Assembly: GCA_016214025.1 (NCBI GenBank)
Contig: JACRPH010000055.1
Location: forward strand, 1-36,162
Source of the DNA: Candidatus Woesearchaeota archaeon
GTDB taxonomy: Archaea; Nanobdellota; Nanobdellia; Woesearchaeales; GW2011-AR9
Direction: 5' to 3'
DNA: 36,162 bases
Position 1 is the first letter of the stretch. Every line of letters starts with the position of its first letter. Below the pieces are notes generated by a model, which was not told where the DNA came from, did not search any database, and worked only from the letters and a program-made list of their open reading frames with translations. A program made the translations under genes and the position numbers. Below, piece by piece: positions 27,432 through 36,088 of the stretch.

Positions 27432-28276
27432 GTCTCCACCTCCTCCAGCGGAGTCTCTCCAACCTTAGCTGCAAATAAGAACTTTAATGGAGTATAATCA
27501 ATCATCGAACTATTATCAGTAACCAAAAATACATAAGTATCATTATTGACTAATCCCACATCAATGGTATAATTCTGCTCTAAGAGATAAAAGGCATCGA
27601 TAACGTATGGGTCATAATTTAATTTACTTACAAATTCTTGCGAGAATAAGCTTAACTTTTCCAAATCTGCATCATATTTCTGAGTAGGGAAATTAGTTAT
27701 TTCTTTTTCCTGCTCGCCTACGGTTATCAACAGAGGCCAGTTTACCGTTAGCAAAGTATTATCATCTTCAATTTTTACTGTAGCATTAACCTCTCCGATT
27801 TCTGCCACCATCGAATCAAATAAAAGATTGTAATTTATAAGCTCAGGAGACACTCCTTCGGGGGAAATCTCCAGGGAACGGGAATGCTCTATCTGCCCAG
27901 TACATTTCTTAAGATTCTCCTCTACGAGAGTTTCCAGCGAATGTTCCATCTCTTCTACGGTAGGAGCCGAAGCTTCGCCCATATTGTACAGATAATTAGC
28001 ATCAAAGAGCTGTTCGTCAAGATAAGGGCCGACTAAGTCTTCTTTTCCTCCACGATAGCCCAAAATAATAATGGCTTTTTCTCCGGTTTTTTCAATGCAG
28101 TTTTCCACTAACGCTTTTACGGAATTGGCTTTAGATTCTAATTCTAGGGCAGCATCAGCATCTTTTTGGAGCTGTTCTTTCTTTACGGAGTTGCTGATGG
28201 ACGTAGCGATTAGTATCGTAGCTAAGACTAATATTCCTAGAATAATGAATATGGTTATTTGGCCTCTTTTGTGCAT
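27428..28276 (-). CDS. membrane/secreted protein with class III-like (pilin/archaellin-type) leader
   Basis: MHKRGQITIFIILGILVLATILIATS leader; 4-nt overlap with the following secreted protein gene. Confidence 0.72.
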   Translation of the reverse strand: MHKRGQITIFIILGILVLATILIATSISNSVKKEQLQKDADAALELESKANSVKALVENCIEKTGEKAIIILGYRGGKEDLVGPYLDEQLFDANYLYNMGEASAPTVEEMEHSLETLVEENLKKCTGQIEHSRSLEISPEGVSPELINYNLLFDSMVAEIGEVNATVKIEDDNTLLTVNWPLLITVGEQEKEITNFPTQKYDADLEKLSLFSQEFVSKLNYDPYVIDAFYLLEQNYTIDVGLVNNDTYVFLVTDNSSMIDYTPLKFLFAAKVGETPLEEVET

Positions 28277-28330
28277 TAGAGACTAAAGAACAAATAAGTT
28301 TATAAAAATTTGGGTATTTTTAGCTAAGAA

Positions 28331-28675
28331 ATGTTCCCCGGAATAAATCCACGACAGATGCAGCAGGCAATGAAGAGAATGGGTATCCAGCAGGTAGATA
28401 TTCCTGCAGTTAAAGTCATCATCCAGACTGAAGACAAAGAATTGGTGTTTTCGCATCCAACCGTAGCTAAAGTCAATATGATGGGGCAGGAGACGTATCA
28501 AATTGTGGGAGAAGCAGAAGAACGATCTTTGTCTTTCACACCTGAAATTTCTGAAGATGATATTAAAACAGTGATGGAACAGACTGGTGTAAGTAAAGAA
28601 GAAGCCCAAAAGGCAATCGAAGAGGCTAAAGGAGATTTAGCGGAAGCGATACTAAAACTGCAAAAAACGAAATAA
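28331..28675 (+). CDS. nac: nascent polypeptide-associated complex protein (aNAC)
   Basis: MFPGINPRQMQQAMKRMGI...; NAC core and C-terminal UBA 'VSKEEAQKAIEEAKGDLAEAILKL'. Confidence 0.94.
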   Translation: MFPGINPRQMQQAMKRMGIQQVDIPAVKVIIQTEDKELVFSHPTVAKVNMMGQETYQIVGEAEERSLSFTPEISEDDIKTVMEQTGVSKEEAQKAIEEAKGDLAEAILKLQKTK

Positions 28676-28708
28676 AAATATTTATAGTTGAATGTATTTA
28701 TAGAGCTT

Positions 28709-29188
28709 ATGTCTTCCGACTACCACGAATTATTAGCACGAGCCGTACAACAGCACCACGTAGCAGTGCATCTGCTTACAGTTACTTTTCCGTTAGCTAA
28801 AGAGCCTAAATTACTGCTGGGGATTACGTTTAATCTTACTTCAGCTATGGAATATGCGATTGAGGCGTTATTAGCTTATGAAAGAAAGCTGGGACTGATT
28901 TCAGCATATGCAGAAGAGCTCGATTTTAAAGGAAAATTACGGTTATTCAAAGAGAGGTGCATGGTCAGGAATAAGATTCCAGTAAAGTACCTGCACTTGC
29001 TCAGCCAGATGCACCATCTTCAACAACTGCATAAAACCTGCCCAACTGAATTTCAGCGCGGGAATAAGCTGGTAATGTGCACTTCCCGGTATGAAATGCA
29101 TACTGTTTCCATCAACGATATTAAGAATTATGTGAGTGAGACAAGGGAGTTTGTGGAGATGATTGGGAGGATTATGAATAAAGGTTGA
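28709..29188 (+). CDS. hypothetical helical protein
   Basis: ORF opens at 28688; ATG at 28709 (MSSDYHELLARAV) more likely; no family recognised. Confidence 0.6.
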   Translation: MSSDYHELLARAVQQHHVAVHLLTVTFPLAKEPKLLLGITFNLTSAMEYAIEALLAYERKLGLISAYAEELDFKGKLRLFKERCMVRNKIPVKYLHLLSQMHHLQQLHKTCPTEFQRGNKLVMCTSRYEMHTVSINDIKNYVSETREFVEMIGRIMNKG

Positions 29189-29434
29189 GTGGATTTGTTT
29201 TTGTTTTGCCGGGGAGAGGAAGTAATTTCAGAGGCGTATTCAATCAAGCGAACACAGTGAGTTTTCAAGAATAAGAATCAAGAAGCAATTTTCGTTTAGT
29301 AGTTTCGTAGGGGGAATTCCGTCGTTTAGTTGTTAGTAAGGAGTTCAGTTTGAGTAGTTGAGGACGAGAAGAGTTCTAGCATAGTAATCTTTATAAGTAT
29401 GTGCAGTTATTTATTACTAATATAGTTAGAGGGA

Positions 29435-29596
29435 ATGATAATGGAAGAAAGTAAAAACATCACATTGAAAGTTAATTCCAAATTGTATGATGAATACAGA
29501 GAAGTATGCAAGAAAGAGGGTTGGATAGTTTCTCGTCAGTTTGAAAAGTTAATGGAAGCAGAACTAGAGAAGAGGGGGCGGGAAAATGTCAAATAA
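29435..29596 (+). CDS. small ribbon-helix-helix-like (CopG/Arc type) protein
   Basis: 53-aa ORF absent from track: [53 protein letters not shown]; overlaps the hsdM-like start. Confidence 0.65.
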   Translation: MIMEESKNITLKVNSKLYDEYREVCKKEGWIVSRQFEKLMEAELEKRGRENVK

Positions 29597-29753
29597 CGGC
29601 GCTAATTTAGGGTTTGAACAAAAATTATGGTCTTCTGCTGATAAGCTAAGAAGCAATATGGATGCTGCTGAATATAAGCACGTTGTTTTAGGATTGATTT
29701 TCTTAAAATATATTTCTGATGCTTTCACAGAAGTTTATGAAAAATTAAGGTGA
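29586..29753 (+). pseudogene. truncated type I restriction-modification HsdM N-terminus
   Basis: 55 codons then [58 protein letters not shown], matching the HsdM N-terminal block; no downstream methylase motifs. Confidence 0.85.
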
Positions 29754-29756
29754 ATA

Positions 29757-30152
29757 ATGGAAAAATACGAAAAGATTCAAAAAGAAAATATTAAACTGCT
29801 TAACAAATTTGAAGAATACTTATTACAGAAGAACCTCAGTAAAAAAACAATAAAACGCCATATTAACAATGTAGAATTGTATATTAACGACTATCTGGCA
29901 ATAGATGAAGAAGAAAGCCCGCAGGAGATTGATGGATACACTTTAGAGTCTTTTTTCGGCTGGTGCATTGATAAATGGATATTTAACACAGTATCAGGAC
30001 TGCTTTCTATGATTATTAGTGTAGATATATTTTATGAATATCTCAACGAAAATAAACCGATAGCGCATATTGATGAAATTCGGAAAGTCTGCGCAAATAA
30101 AGAATATTATACCAAAAAATTCAAGAGCCATGAAAGGCTTCTGGACATGTGA
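29757..30152 (+). CDS. tyrosine-recombinase SAM-like core-binding-domain-only protein
   Basis: LLNKFEEYLLQKNLSKKTIKRHINNVELYINDYL resembles integrase core-binding domain; no catalytic R-HxR-Y region. Confidence 0.5.
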   Translation: MEKYEKIQKENIKLLNKFEEYLLQKNLSKKTIKRHINNVELYINDYLAIDEEESPQEIDGYTLESFFGWCIDKWIFNTVSGLLSMIISVDIFYEYLNENKPIAHIDEIRKVCANKEYYTKKFKSHERLLDM

Positions 30153-30155
30153 GCT

Positions 30156-30332
30156 ATGAAACAAGAAACAAAATTCAAACAAACTGAAATAGGAAGAATT
30201 CCTGAAAATTGGGAAATGAAAAAGAGAACGTTCCACATGAAACACAATGAAGAAATGAACTGCAACCAATGTAATAAAATAATCTCTGCACACATAAAGA
30301 ATAAACTCAAAGAGGATCTAGAAAGTGAATAA
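30156..30332 (+). pseudogene. truncated/chimeric HsdS N-terminus joined to a CxxC-containing tail
   Basis: 58-aa ORF absent from track: MKQETKFKQTEIGRIPENWEMKK (typical HsdS start) then RTFHMKHNEEMNCNQCNKIISAHIKNKLKEDLESE. Confidence 0.75.
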
Positions 30333-31347
30333 AGAAAATTTATACCATAAAGGCGCGGAACTGTACGAAAGAGAAAAATTTGCAGATGCCATAATTGTTT
30401 TATTAGAAGCTTATGCGAAAGACCAGGAGGATGTTGATACAATAATATTGCTGGCGGGATGTTATATCAATATTGCTCATTTTACTGAAGCTGCAAAGTG
30501 GCTTTTCGTTGCCAATGAAATTGATGCTAATAATCCTCTGATTAAATACAATTTAGGTTACGCACTCCTTTGTATGGGCAGGCTTAGCGATGCAATGAAG
30601 TGCATGAACGAATGCCTCGGGCTAAATCCACCATTCGAAATAAAGAAAATGACAAAAAGAATGTTGAAATCGGAAGAATATTTTACCAAAAAGCTAGAAA
30701 ACAATTATAATATTTCGTTGGAAGAAGAATTTGAATGCGAAGAGAAATTTTGTAAAGCACAAGAATATCTCTATACAAAACGATTTGAAGAAGCTATCGC
30801 TCTCTATAAATTTATCCTGGAAAAGAAGCCAAATTTTCATCGAGCCATTCAAAATATTGGCGTTTGTTATATTGAACAAGGAAAGCCGAAAGAGGCGCTA
30901 AACTATTTTGAAAATGCTTTAAGTATTTCACCAACAGATGATCTTTGCTTAGGAAATATTGCTCATGCCAATTATTTATTAGGTAATTTAGAAAAATCAA
31001 GAGAATATTCTGAAAAAGCTATGAATGCAGTAAAAGATCCTTTACTTAGAGACTTGATACGTTTAATAACTTTATTTATTAAAATAGAACAATTTGAATT
31101 TGCAAGGAAACTTCTTACCAGCTATAGCGATGCCCATGATAATGCCCAACTAACATTCTTATCCGGGGTGGTATATGCAAAACAAAAAGATTATCTCGCT
31201 GCAAAAGGGGAGTTCCAGATTATTAGAAAACACTCAAAAACTGCAAGGGAATATTTGGAAGAAACTAAACAGCTGATAGAAGGCAGAATTAAGAAATTCG
31301 ATTTTGAGCCTAAAATGCCTGTTGATGCAAGTGAGGACATGATTTAG
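30325..31347 (+). CDS. TPR-repeat protein
   Basis: GTG start overlapping the HsdS-like stop; repeated TPR units such as FHRAIQNIGVCYIEQGKPKEALNYFENALSISP. Confidence 0.85.
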   Translation: MNKENLYHKGAELYEREKFADAIIVLLEAYAKDQEDVDTIILLAGCYINIAHFTEAAKWLFVANEIDANNPLIKYNLGYALLCMGRLSDAMKCMNECLGLNPPFEIKKMTKRMLKSEEYFTKKLENNYNISLEEEFECEEKFCKAQEYLYTKRFEEAIALYKFILEKKPNFHRAIQNIGVCYIEQGKPKEALNYFENALSISPTDDLCLGNIAHANYLLGNLEKSREYSEKAMNAVKDPLLRDLIRLITLFIKIEQFEFARKLLTSYSDAHDNAQLTFLSGVVYAKQKDYLAAKGEFQIIRKHSKTAREYLEETKQLIEGRIKKFDFEPKMPVDASEDMI

Positions 31348-31373
31348 TCGTTATTTAAAAATTGGAGGTAAAA

Positions 31374-31799
31374 ATGGCGGAGAAACAATATACCCTAAAA
31401 GAACAACAAAAGATAAAGAAATATCACGACTTATTCAATGCCAAGAATGAACTCCATAACCTGCTTAGAAGAGTAGTTGTTTCCACAAAACTTGGAACTC
31501 AAGAAAAACAGCCGGATGATGATATTGAACTAGATATTGGTAATGGTAGTCTAGGCTCTTGTGGAAAATACGAGCAAGTAAGATATTTTCCCACAGGGTT
31601 GTTTACTGAGCATCAATTAGATGATGATTTAGAAATGATAAATTATCTGATAACAGAAATAAAACAGCGATTTCAAGCATTTAGAAAAGCAAGAGACTCT
31701 AACCCCTTAGATCATATAAAAGGAAAAAAGAAATTTGCCAAGCAGTTCTTTGATCTGCCATTACATAAAATAAAAGAAAAATATGGTGGTGGAAAATGA
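31374..31799 (+). CDS. hypothetical protein
   Basis: ORF opens at 31362; ATG at 31374 has GGAGG upstream; no family recognised. Confidence 0.6.
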   Translation: MAEKQYTLKEQQKIKKYHDLFNAKNELHNLLRRVVVSTKLGTQEKQPDDDIELDIGNGSLGSCGKYEQVRYFPTGLFTEHQLDDDLEMINYLITEIKQRFQAFRKARDSNPLDHIKGKKKFAKQFFDLPLHKIKEKYGGGK

Positions 31800-32254
31800 A
31801 AGATACGACTAAAAAACGAATTCAACAAAAAATAATCGCCACTTATGTACCATTAAGAGAACTGATTTTTGAGGACAATGGAAGAGAAGTTAATGTTGTA
31901 AAAGATTTTACCGATTATTCTCCGGTTTTGGCGAGTGTTGAGCTTATTATCTATAGTTTTACGAAGGCAAATCAAAATATTTATGATCAAGATATATTAA
32001 ATGCCCTAAAAAGGATAAGAAGAAACCCCCTGCAAGAATTTTCACGATCGGAAGAGGATGCCTTAGCCTTTGCTATCCAGTATGGGATAAGCAGGGGACT
32101 CCAGCAAAAGAGGCTTGCTATCAACGAGATTCATGCTCTGCTTGACTGGCTGATTCATGAGGTAGAGGGAAGAATGCAGAAAAATGAAAATTATATTGAA
32201 TGGTTAGGAGAGTTTTTTAGAGATAACCCATTGAAAACATTTAATGGTGATTAA
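31796..32254 (+). CDS. hypothetical helical protein
   Basis: ATGA overlap with upstream ORF; no family recognised. Confidence 0.62.
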   Translation: MKDTTKKRIQQKIIATYVPLRELIFEDNGREVNVVKDFTDYSPVLASVELIIYSFTKANQNIYDQDILNALKRIRRNPLQEFSRSEEDALAFAIQYGISRGLQQKRLAINEIHALLDWLIHEVEGRMQKNENYIEWLGEFFRDNPLKTFNGD

Positions 32255-32255
32255 A

Positions 32256-32594
32256 ATGGTCAAAAAAGACTTTATTGGCAAATGGCGCATCACTAAGATG
32301 GGCGCTTGGGATAAAGAGTATTTTGACGAAGAAGTGCCAGCTTACATTAAGATAGAAAAAAATCTTATGGGAAACTTCCACTTTGGCTATGTCCAAGGAG
32401 AGATAGATGGCAGGGTTGTCAAACGTGGCGGCGATGAATTTCTTGAATTTACATTTGATGGAAATGACTATGGCGGTGGTGATGACGTTTCAGGAAGTGG
32501 TTGGATGAAATTAAAAGGTAAAAATAACGCAGAAGGGGAGATTAAATTTCATTTAGGTGATGACTCCACATTCCAACTAAGGAGGATGAAATAA
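32256..32594 (+). CDS. conserved hypothetical beta-rich protein (FIGKWRITKMGAWDKEY family)
   Basis: ORF opens at 32244; ATG at 32256 gives MVKKDFIGKWRITKM; pattern seen in a widespread uncharacterised family (from memory). Confidence 0.65.
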   Translation: MVKKDFIGKWRITKMGAWDKEYFDEEVPAYIKIEKNLMGNFHFGYVQGEIDGRVVKRGGDEFLEFTFDGNDYGGGDDVSGSGWMKLKGKNNAEGEIKFHLGDDSTFQLRRMK

Positions 32595-33565
32595 TGAAAG
32601 ATGACATTTTGCTGGAATTGTATGACTATTGTGAGAAAAAATACAGTAAAAAAGAGATGACCGACTACCTAAACAAATTAGGGGAAAAAATTCCTTACCA
32701 CATTGAAGGTATTGATCAAGATAATTTCATTCGTAACTTTATGGATTGGTTTGTACTAGAAAGAGTAATGCCTGAAACTGGAAAAAGATTAACCGAATCC
32801 TATGTTGAAGAACATCCCGAACTGGATGAAGAAACAAAACAAAAAATTCTTAACACTAAAAATATCCTTGCCACAGAATTTGTAGTGATTGCCAAAGACG
32901 GCTTGAATCTAAAACTGAAAGACAGGAAAAATGGGAATTATTATCTCGTTGTACAAGTTTCCAACAATCCACAAATCCAAGCGAACACAATGATTTTAGG
33001 AAGAATTTTTCCGTGGGGACAGATCTACCGCTTTGCTGGCGTGATGGCTTTGGCGCATACTCCAATGATACTCGACCCAGACATTATGATGCACCATTAC
33101 GAAAAAAAAGAGATAGAGCGTGCAGAAAGCATCATCCTCTCCCCATCAACTAAACTTACTGCGGTTCTGAACAAATATCCATCTCAGTGGGTTGATGGAA
33201 TTTGCGAATCTCTTTTGATAGAAACGGGCGGAAGAAAGAATGAAAAAGTAAAAAATATTGCAGATAAGCTTGTAGCCGACCTCCCCGTAATTATAAGCAG
33301 ACTACCTGAAAAGTCAAAAGAAGCTTTAAAGTTCATATTACAAAATGGCGGTTATGTCAAATATAATCTGCTCAAAGACTATGATGATGAAATTTCCTGG
33401 TGGTGGAACAATCACCCTCCAAAATCAACTATTGGTTTACTAAGGTTGTACGGTTTAATAGTTGTAGGAAAAATGCCGCAAGGTACAAAGTTATTCAAGA
33501 CAGCATTAATTCCTAAGGATATAAACGAAGAACTGAAGATGTCGGTTGGTTCTTTTTTGAGGTAG
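32594..33565 (+). CDS. hypothetical protein
   Basis: TAATG start overlap; 323 aa; no family recognised. Confidence 0.62.
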   Translation: MKDDILLELYDYCEKKYSKKEMTDYLNKLGEKIPYHIEGIDQDNFIRNFMDWFVLERVMPETGKRLTESYVEEHPELDEETKQKILNTKNILATEFVVIAKDGLNLKLKDRKNGNYYLVVQVSNNPQIQANTMILGRIFPWGQIYRFAGVMALAHTPMILDPDIMMHHYEKKEIERAESIILSPSTKLTAVLNKYPSQWVDGICESLLIETGGRKNEKVKNIADKLVADLPVIISRLPEKSKEALKFILQNGGYVKYNLLKDYDDEISWWWNNHPPKSTIGLLRLYGLIVVGKMPQGTKLFKTALIPKDINEELKMSVGSFLR

Positions 33566-33570
33566 AAAAA

Positions 33571-33855
33571 ATGAAAAAAGAAGTTGAATCATTTTCAACA
33601 ATAGGACACTTAATAAGGGCCTATAGCAAAAACATAATCGGGGAAGTTGTTGATGAAGTTTATTTTTTTGATGGACGTAGTAGGCACTCACTCCAGAAAA
33701 TCCAGTCCGAAATAGATAAAAACAGCTACTTTTATATCTTCCAGGTACACGATATGAAAAAAGAGCATATTAGTCCAGTAATACCCCCCATTTTTCCAGA
33801 GCATATTTTAAGCGAGCTATTAAAAAAAGCCAAAGAAAGGAAGTGGGGGATATGA
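33571..33855 (+). CDS. hypothetical small protein
   Basis: 94-aa ORF 5 nt after the previous stop, with ATGA overlap to the next gene. Confidence 0.58.
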   Translation: MKKEVESFSTIGHLIRAYSKNIIGEVVDEVYFFDGRSRHSLQKIQSEIDKNSYFYIFQVHDMKKEHISPVIPPIFPEHILSELLKKAKERKWGI

Positions 33856-34697
33856 AACTCTTCAACCGCCATAAAGTGTTACTGAACACCATTGAATCGT
33901 TAAATAACCAGAATATCCACTCCCGTATAGCGATAGTTAAATCTCTCTTCCTATTAAAAGAAGAGCATAACTTTAGTGAAAAAACACCATTTTACCATTT
34001 CTTTGCCTATAAGCAAGGACCATTTTCCCATCTCTGTTTTGATGATTTGAGAAAGTTAAGAGACAACAATTTGGTTGACCAAGAAGAAACAACCATCACA
34101 AAAGCAGGAGAAACAGTATTAAAAGAAGTAAGAAGAGAGCACAACCAGACCATAACAACCAGGTTAAAATCGTTTCCAAATGAAAAGAAAATTACCGATT
34201 ATGTCTATCAAAAATATCCGCAATACACTGTAAAAAGTGAATTAATAACGCAGAAACCAAAGAAAATAGAGCCGGGATTTTTCACCATAGGATATGAAAA
34301 GAAGGATATAGACCAATTTCTCAACGCATTAGTAAGCAACCAGATAGAACTCTTAATTGACATCAGAAGAAATCCGTTTAGCATGAACTTTATTTATATT
34401 AAAGATGCTTTGATGAAGAAGTTGAAAGATGCGGGTATTGATTATCTTCATATCCCTGAATTAGGAATTGAAAGCGAAGAGCGGAAAAACCTCAATACCC
34501 CAGCAGATTATGATAAATTATTCGCAAAATATAGGGAAACTCTCCCCATCAAAGAAGTTTATATCAACAGAATTATTGAGTTGGGAACAACCAAGAGAAT
34601 CGCTCTCTTATGCTTTGAAGCAGACTGCAACTTTTGCCATAGGGGAGAAGTAGCTAAAGTTATTAAAAGCAGGGAACATGAGGTAATAAACTTATGA
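33852..34697 (+). CDS. DUF488 protein with N-terminal winged-helix / DUF4065-like domain
   Basis: C-terminus: FTIGYEKKDIDQFLNAL..LLIDIRRNPFSMNFIY..GIDYLHIPELGIESEERK..ALLCFEADCNFCHRGEVAKVI (DUF488 pattern). Confidence 0.8.
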   Translation: MKLFNRHKVLLNTIESLNNQNIHSRIAIVKSLFLLKEEHNFSEKTPFYHFFAYKQGPFSHLCFDDLRKLRDNNLVDQEETTITKAGETVLKEVRREHNQTITTRLKSFPNEKKITDYVYQKYPQYTVKSELITQKPKKIEPGFFTIGYEKKDIDQFLNALVSNQIELLIDIRRNPFSMNFIYIKDALMKKLKDAGIDYLHIPELGIESEERKNLNTPADYDKLFAKYRETLPIKEVYINRIIELGTTKRIALLCFEADCNFCHRGEVAKVIKSREHEVINL

Positions 34698-35488
34698 CTG
34701 AAATAGCATCATTTTGGCTGAAAGAGATGGTGGTGTTGGGACAGGGAGCTCTTAACCAAGCAAGAAAACTAAAAGGCAGGCAGGGAAGGTGCTTATGTTT
34801 ATGGTCAGAAAAGACCGGGTTTGTAAGAGTTTTCCCAGTACCGCCTGGTTATGTCCATGACTGGGAGATTATTAATGTCGAAGTTAGAAAGCCGAATGAT
34901 GATGGTCGAGAAAATACTTTTGTTATTAACCAATATGAAGAAGAATTTGACAATTTGTCAAAAAGAATATACGCACAAAAAGAAATAACAAAAAAAGGAA
35001 CTAAGAAGAATAAAGAGCTAAAACGACCAGAAAAAATCGCCCTACTTGAGAATATTTCAAAATCAACCTTCTCTCAAATCAGAGATAATAATAAAAGCTT
35101 TGGTCTTATAAAGCCAACGAATATGAAATTCTTACTTATGAGAAAAAAAGAAATTTCTGAGGCTCAGACTACACTTGCAGAACAAGAATATGATATTATG
35201 AATCCAGACGACTTTGCTTTTACTCCATACTTACAATACGACTGCGTAGGCCCATGTAGCTCAAAACATCCTCATCAACAACAGATTGTGTCTTGGGAAG
35301 CATATCAATTTATGAAACAAAATCCAAATTCCGAAGAACATTGTATGAGATTGAAAGATAATTATGGGATAGAAAAAGAAAATTGGCTACATTACCTCTT
35401 GATTGGAAATCTAAAGCATAAACCTTATACATACGTGATTGTAAAATTAATCCGATTTAAAATTGAAGAAGAAAACGTCCCAGAATAA
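34694..35488 (+). CDS. uncharacterised DUF488-linked protein
   Basis: ATGA overlap with DUF488 gene; conserved-looking CVGPCSSKHPHQQQIVSWEAYQFM..SEEHCMRL. Confidence 0.65.
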   Translation: MTEIASFWLKEMVVLGQGALNQARKLKGRQGRCLCLWSEKTGFVRVFPVPPGYVHDWEIINVEVRKPNDDGRENTFVINQYEEEFDNLSKRIYAQKEITKKGTKKNKELKRPEKIALLENISKSTFSQIRDNNKSFGLIKPTNMKFLLMRKKEISEAQTTLAEQEYDIMNPDDFAFTPYLQYDCVGPCSSKHPHQQQIVSWEAYQFMKQNPNSEEHCMRLKDNYGIEKENWLHYLLIGNLKHKPYTYVIVKLIRFKIEEENVPE

Positions 35489-35521
35489 TGCTTAAGAAAG
35501 TTGACGGAAGAGTTGACGCAA

Positions 35522-36073
35522 ATGAAAATAACTATTTTAGGCGGCAAGAATGAAATCGGCGGAAATAAGATATTAGTTGAACACAAAACCACCAAGCTCC
35601 TCTTAGACTTCGGCATGTCTTTCTCCCAAGCCGGCAAATTCTTCTCGGAATTCCTCCAGCCCAGGAAATGCGCTTCCATACCCGATTTAATCGAACTAAA
35701 CCTTCTTCCAGACTTAAAAGGACTTTATCGCAACGATTACTTAAAACACATGGGAAGAAAAGAAGAAAAGCGTGAGTTCGACGCTCTTCTCATCTCCCAC
35801 GCCCACGCTGACCATGTTCAATATCTACACTTCTTAAGAAATGATATTCCGAGCTATTGCACCAAGCCCACTAAAATCATTCTGCAAGCTTTAGAAGAAA
35901 TAGGTGCAAACACTTTCTCAGATTTAGTCACTACTGTAGAAACTTTCCAATTCAGAATAAACTCCAAAGGCGGTCTATCTAGAGTAACCAGAAGAGATGT
36001 TGAATACGTTAAAGAAAGACCTTGTCAAAACGTTGCGAGCGCCCTACCGCCGGTCACAGACCGGACGGCATGA
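35522..36073 (+). pseudogene. MBL-fold metallo-hydrolase (RNase J-like), 3'-truncated
   Basis: ITILGGKNEIGGNKILVEH, LDFGMSF, LISHAHADHVQY (HxHxDH); ends at 184 aa inside a GC-rich palindrome before later MBL motifs. Confidence 0.72.
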
Positions 36074-36084
36074 CGGGCGCTCGC
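36035..36084. repeat. nested GC-rich palindrome
   Basis: Outer 10-bp arms GCGAGCGCCC (36035-36044) / GGGCGCTCGC (36075-36084); inner CCGGTC-ACA-GACCGG (36050-36064) with flanking CCG/CGG; 38 of 50 nt are G/C. Confidence 0.85.
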
Positions 36085-36088
36085 CGGA

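Noticed and set aside
28283-28609. 108-aa minus-strand ORF
   Set aside because: Antisense to the clear aNAC gene; His/Phe-rich shadow frame.
29189-29434. Possible small RNA or gene relic in the largest gene-free gap
   Set aside because: No convincing ORF, C/D-box signature or fold could be supported by eye; only the short repeat motif near 29247 is reported.
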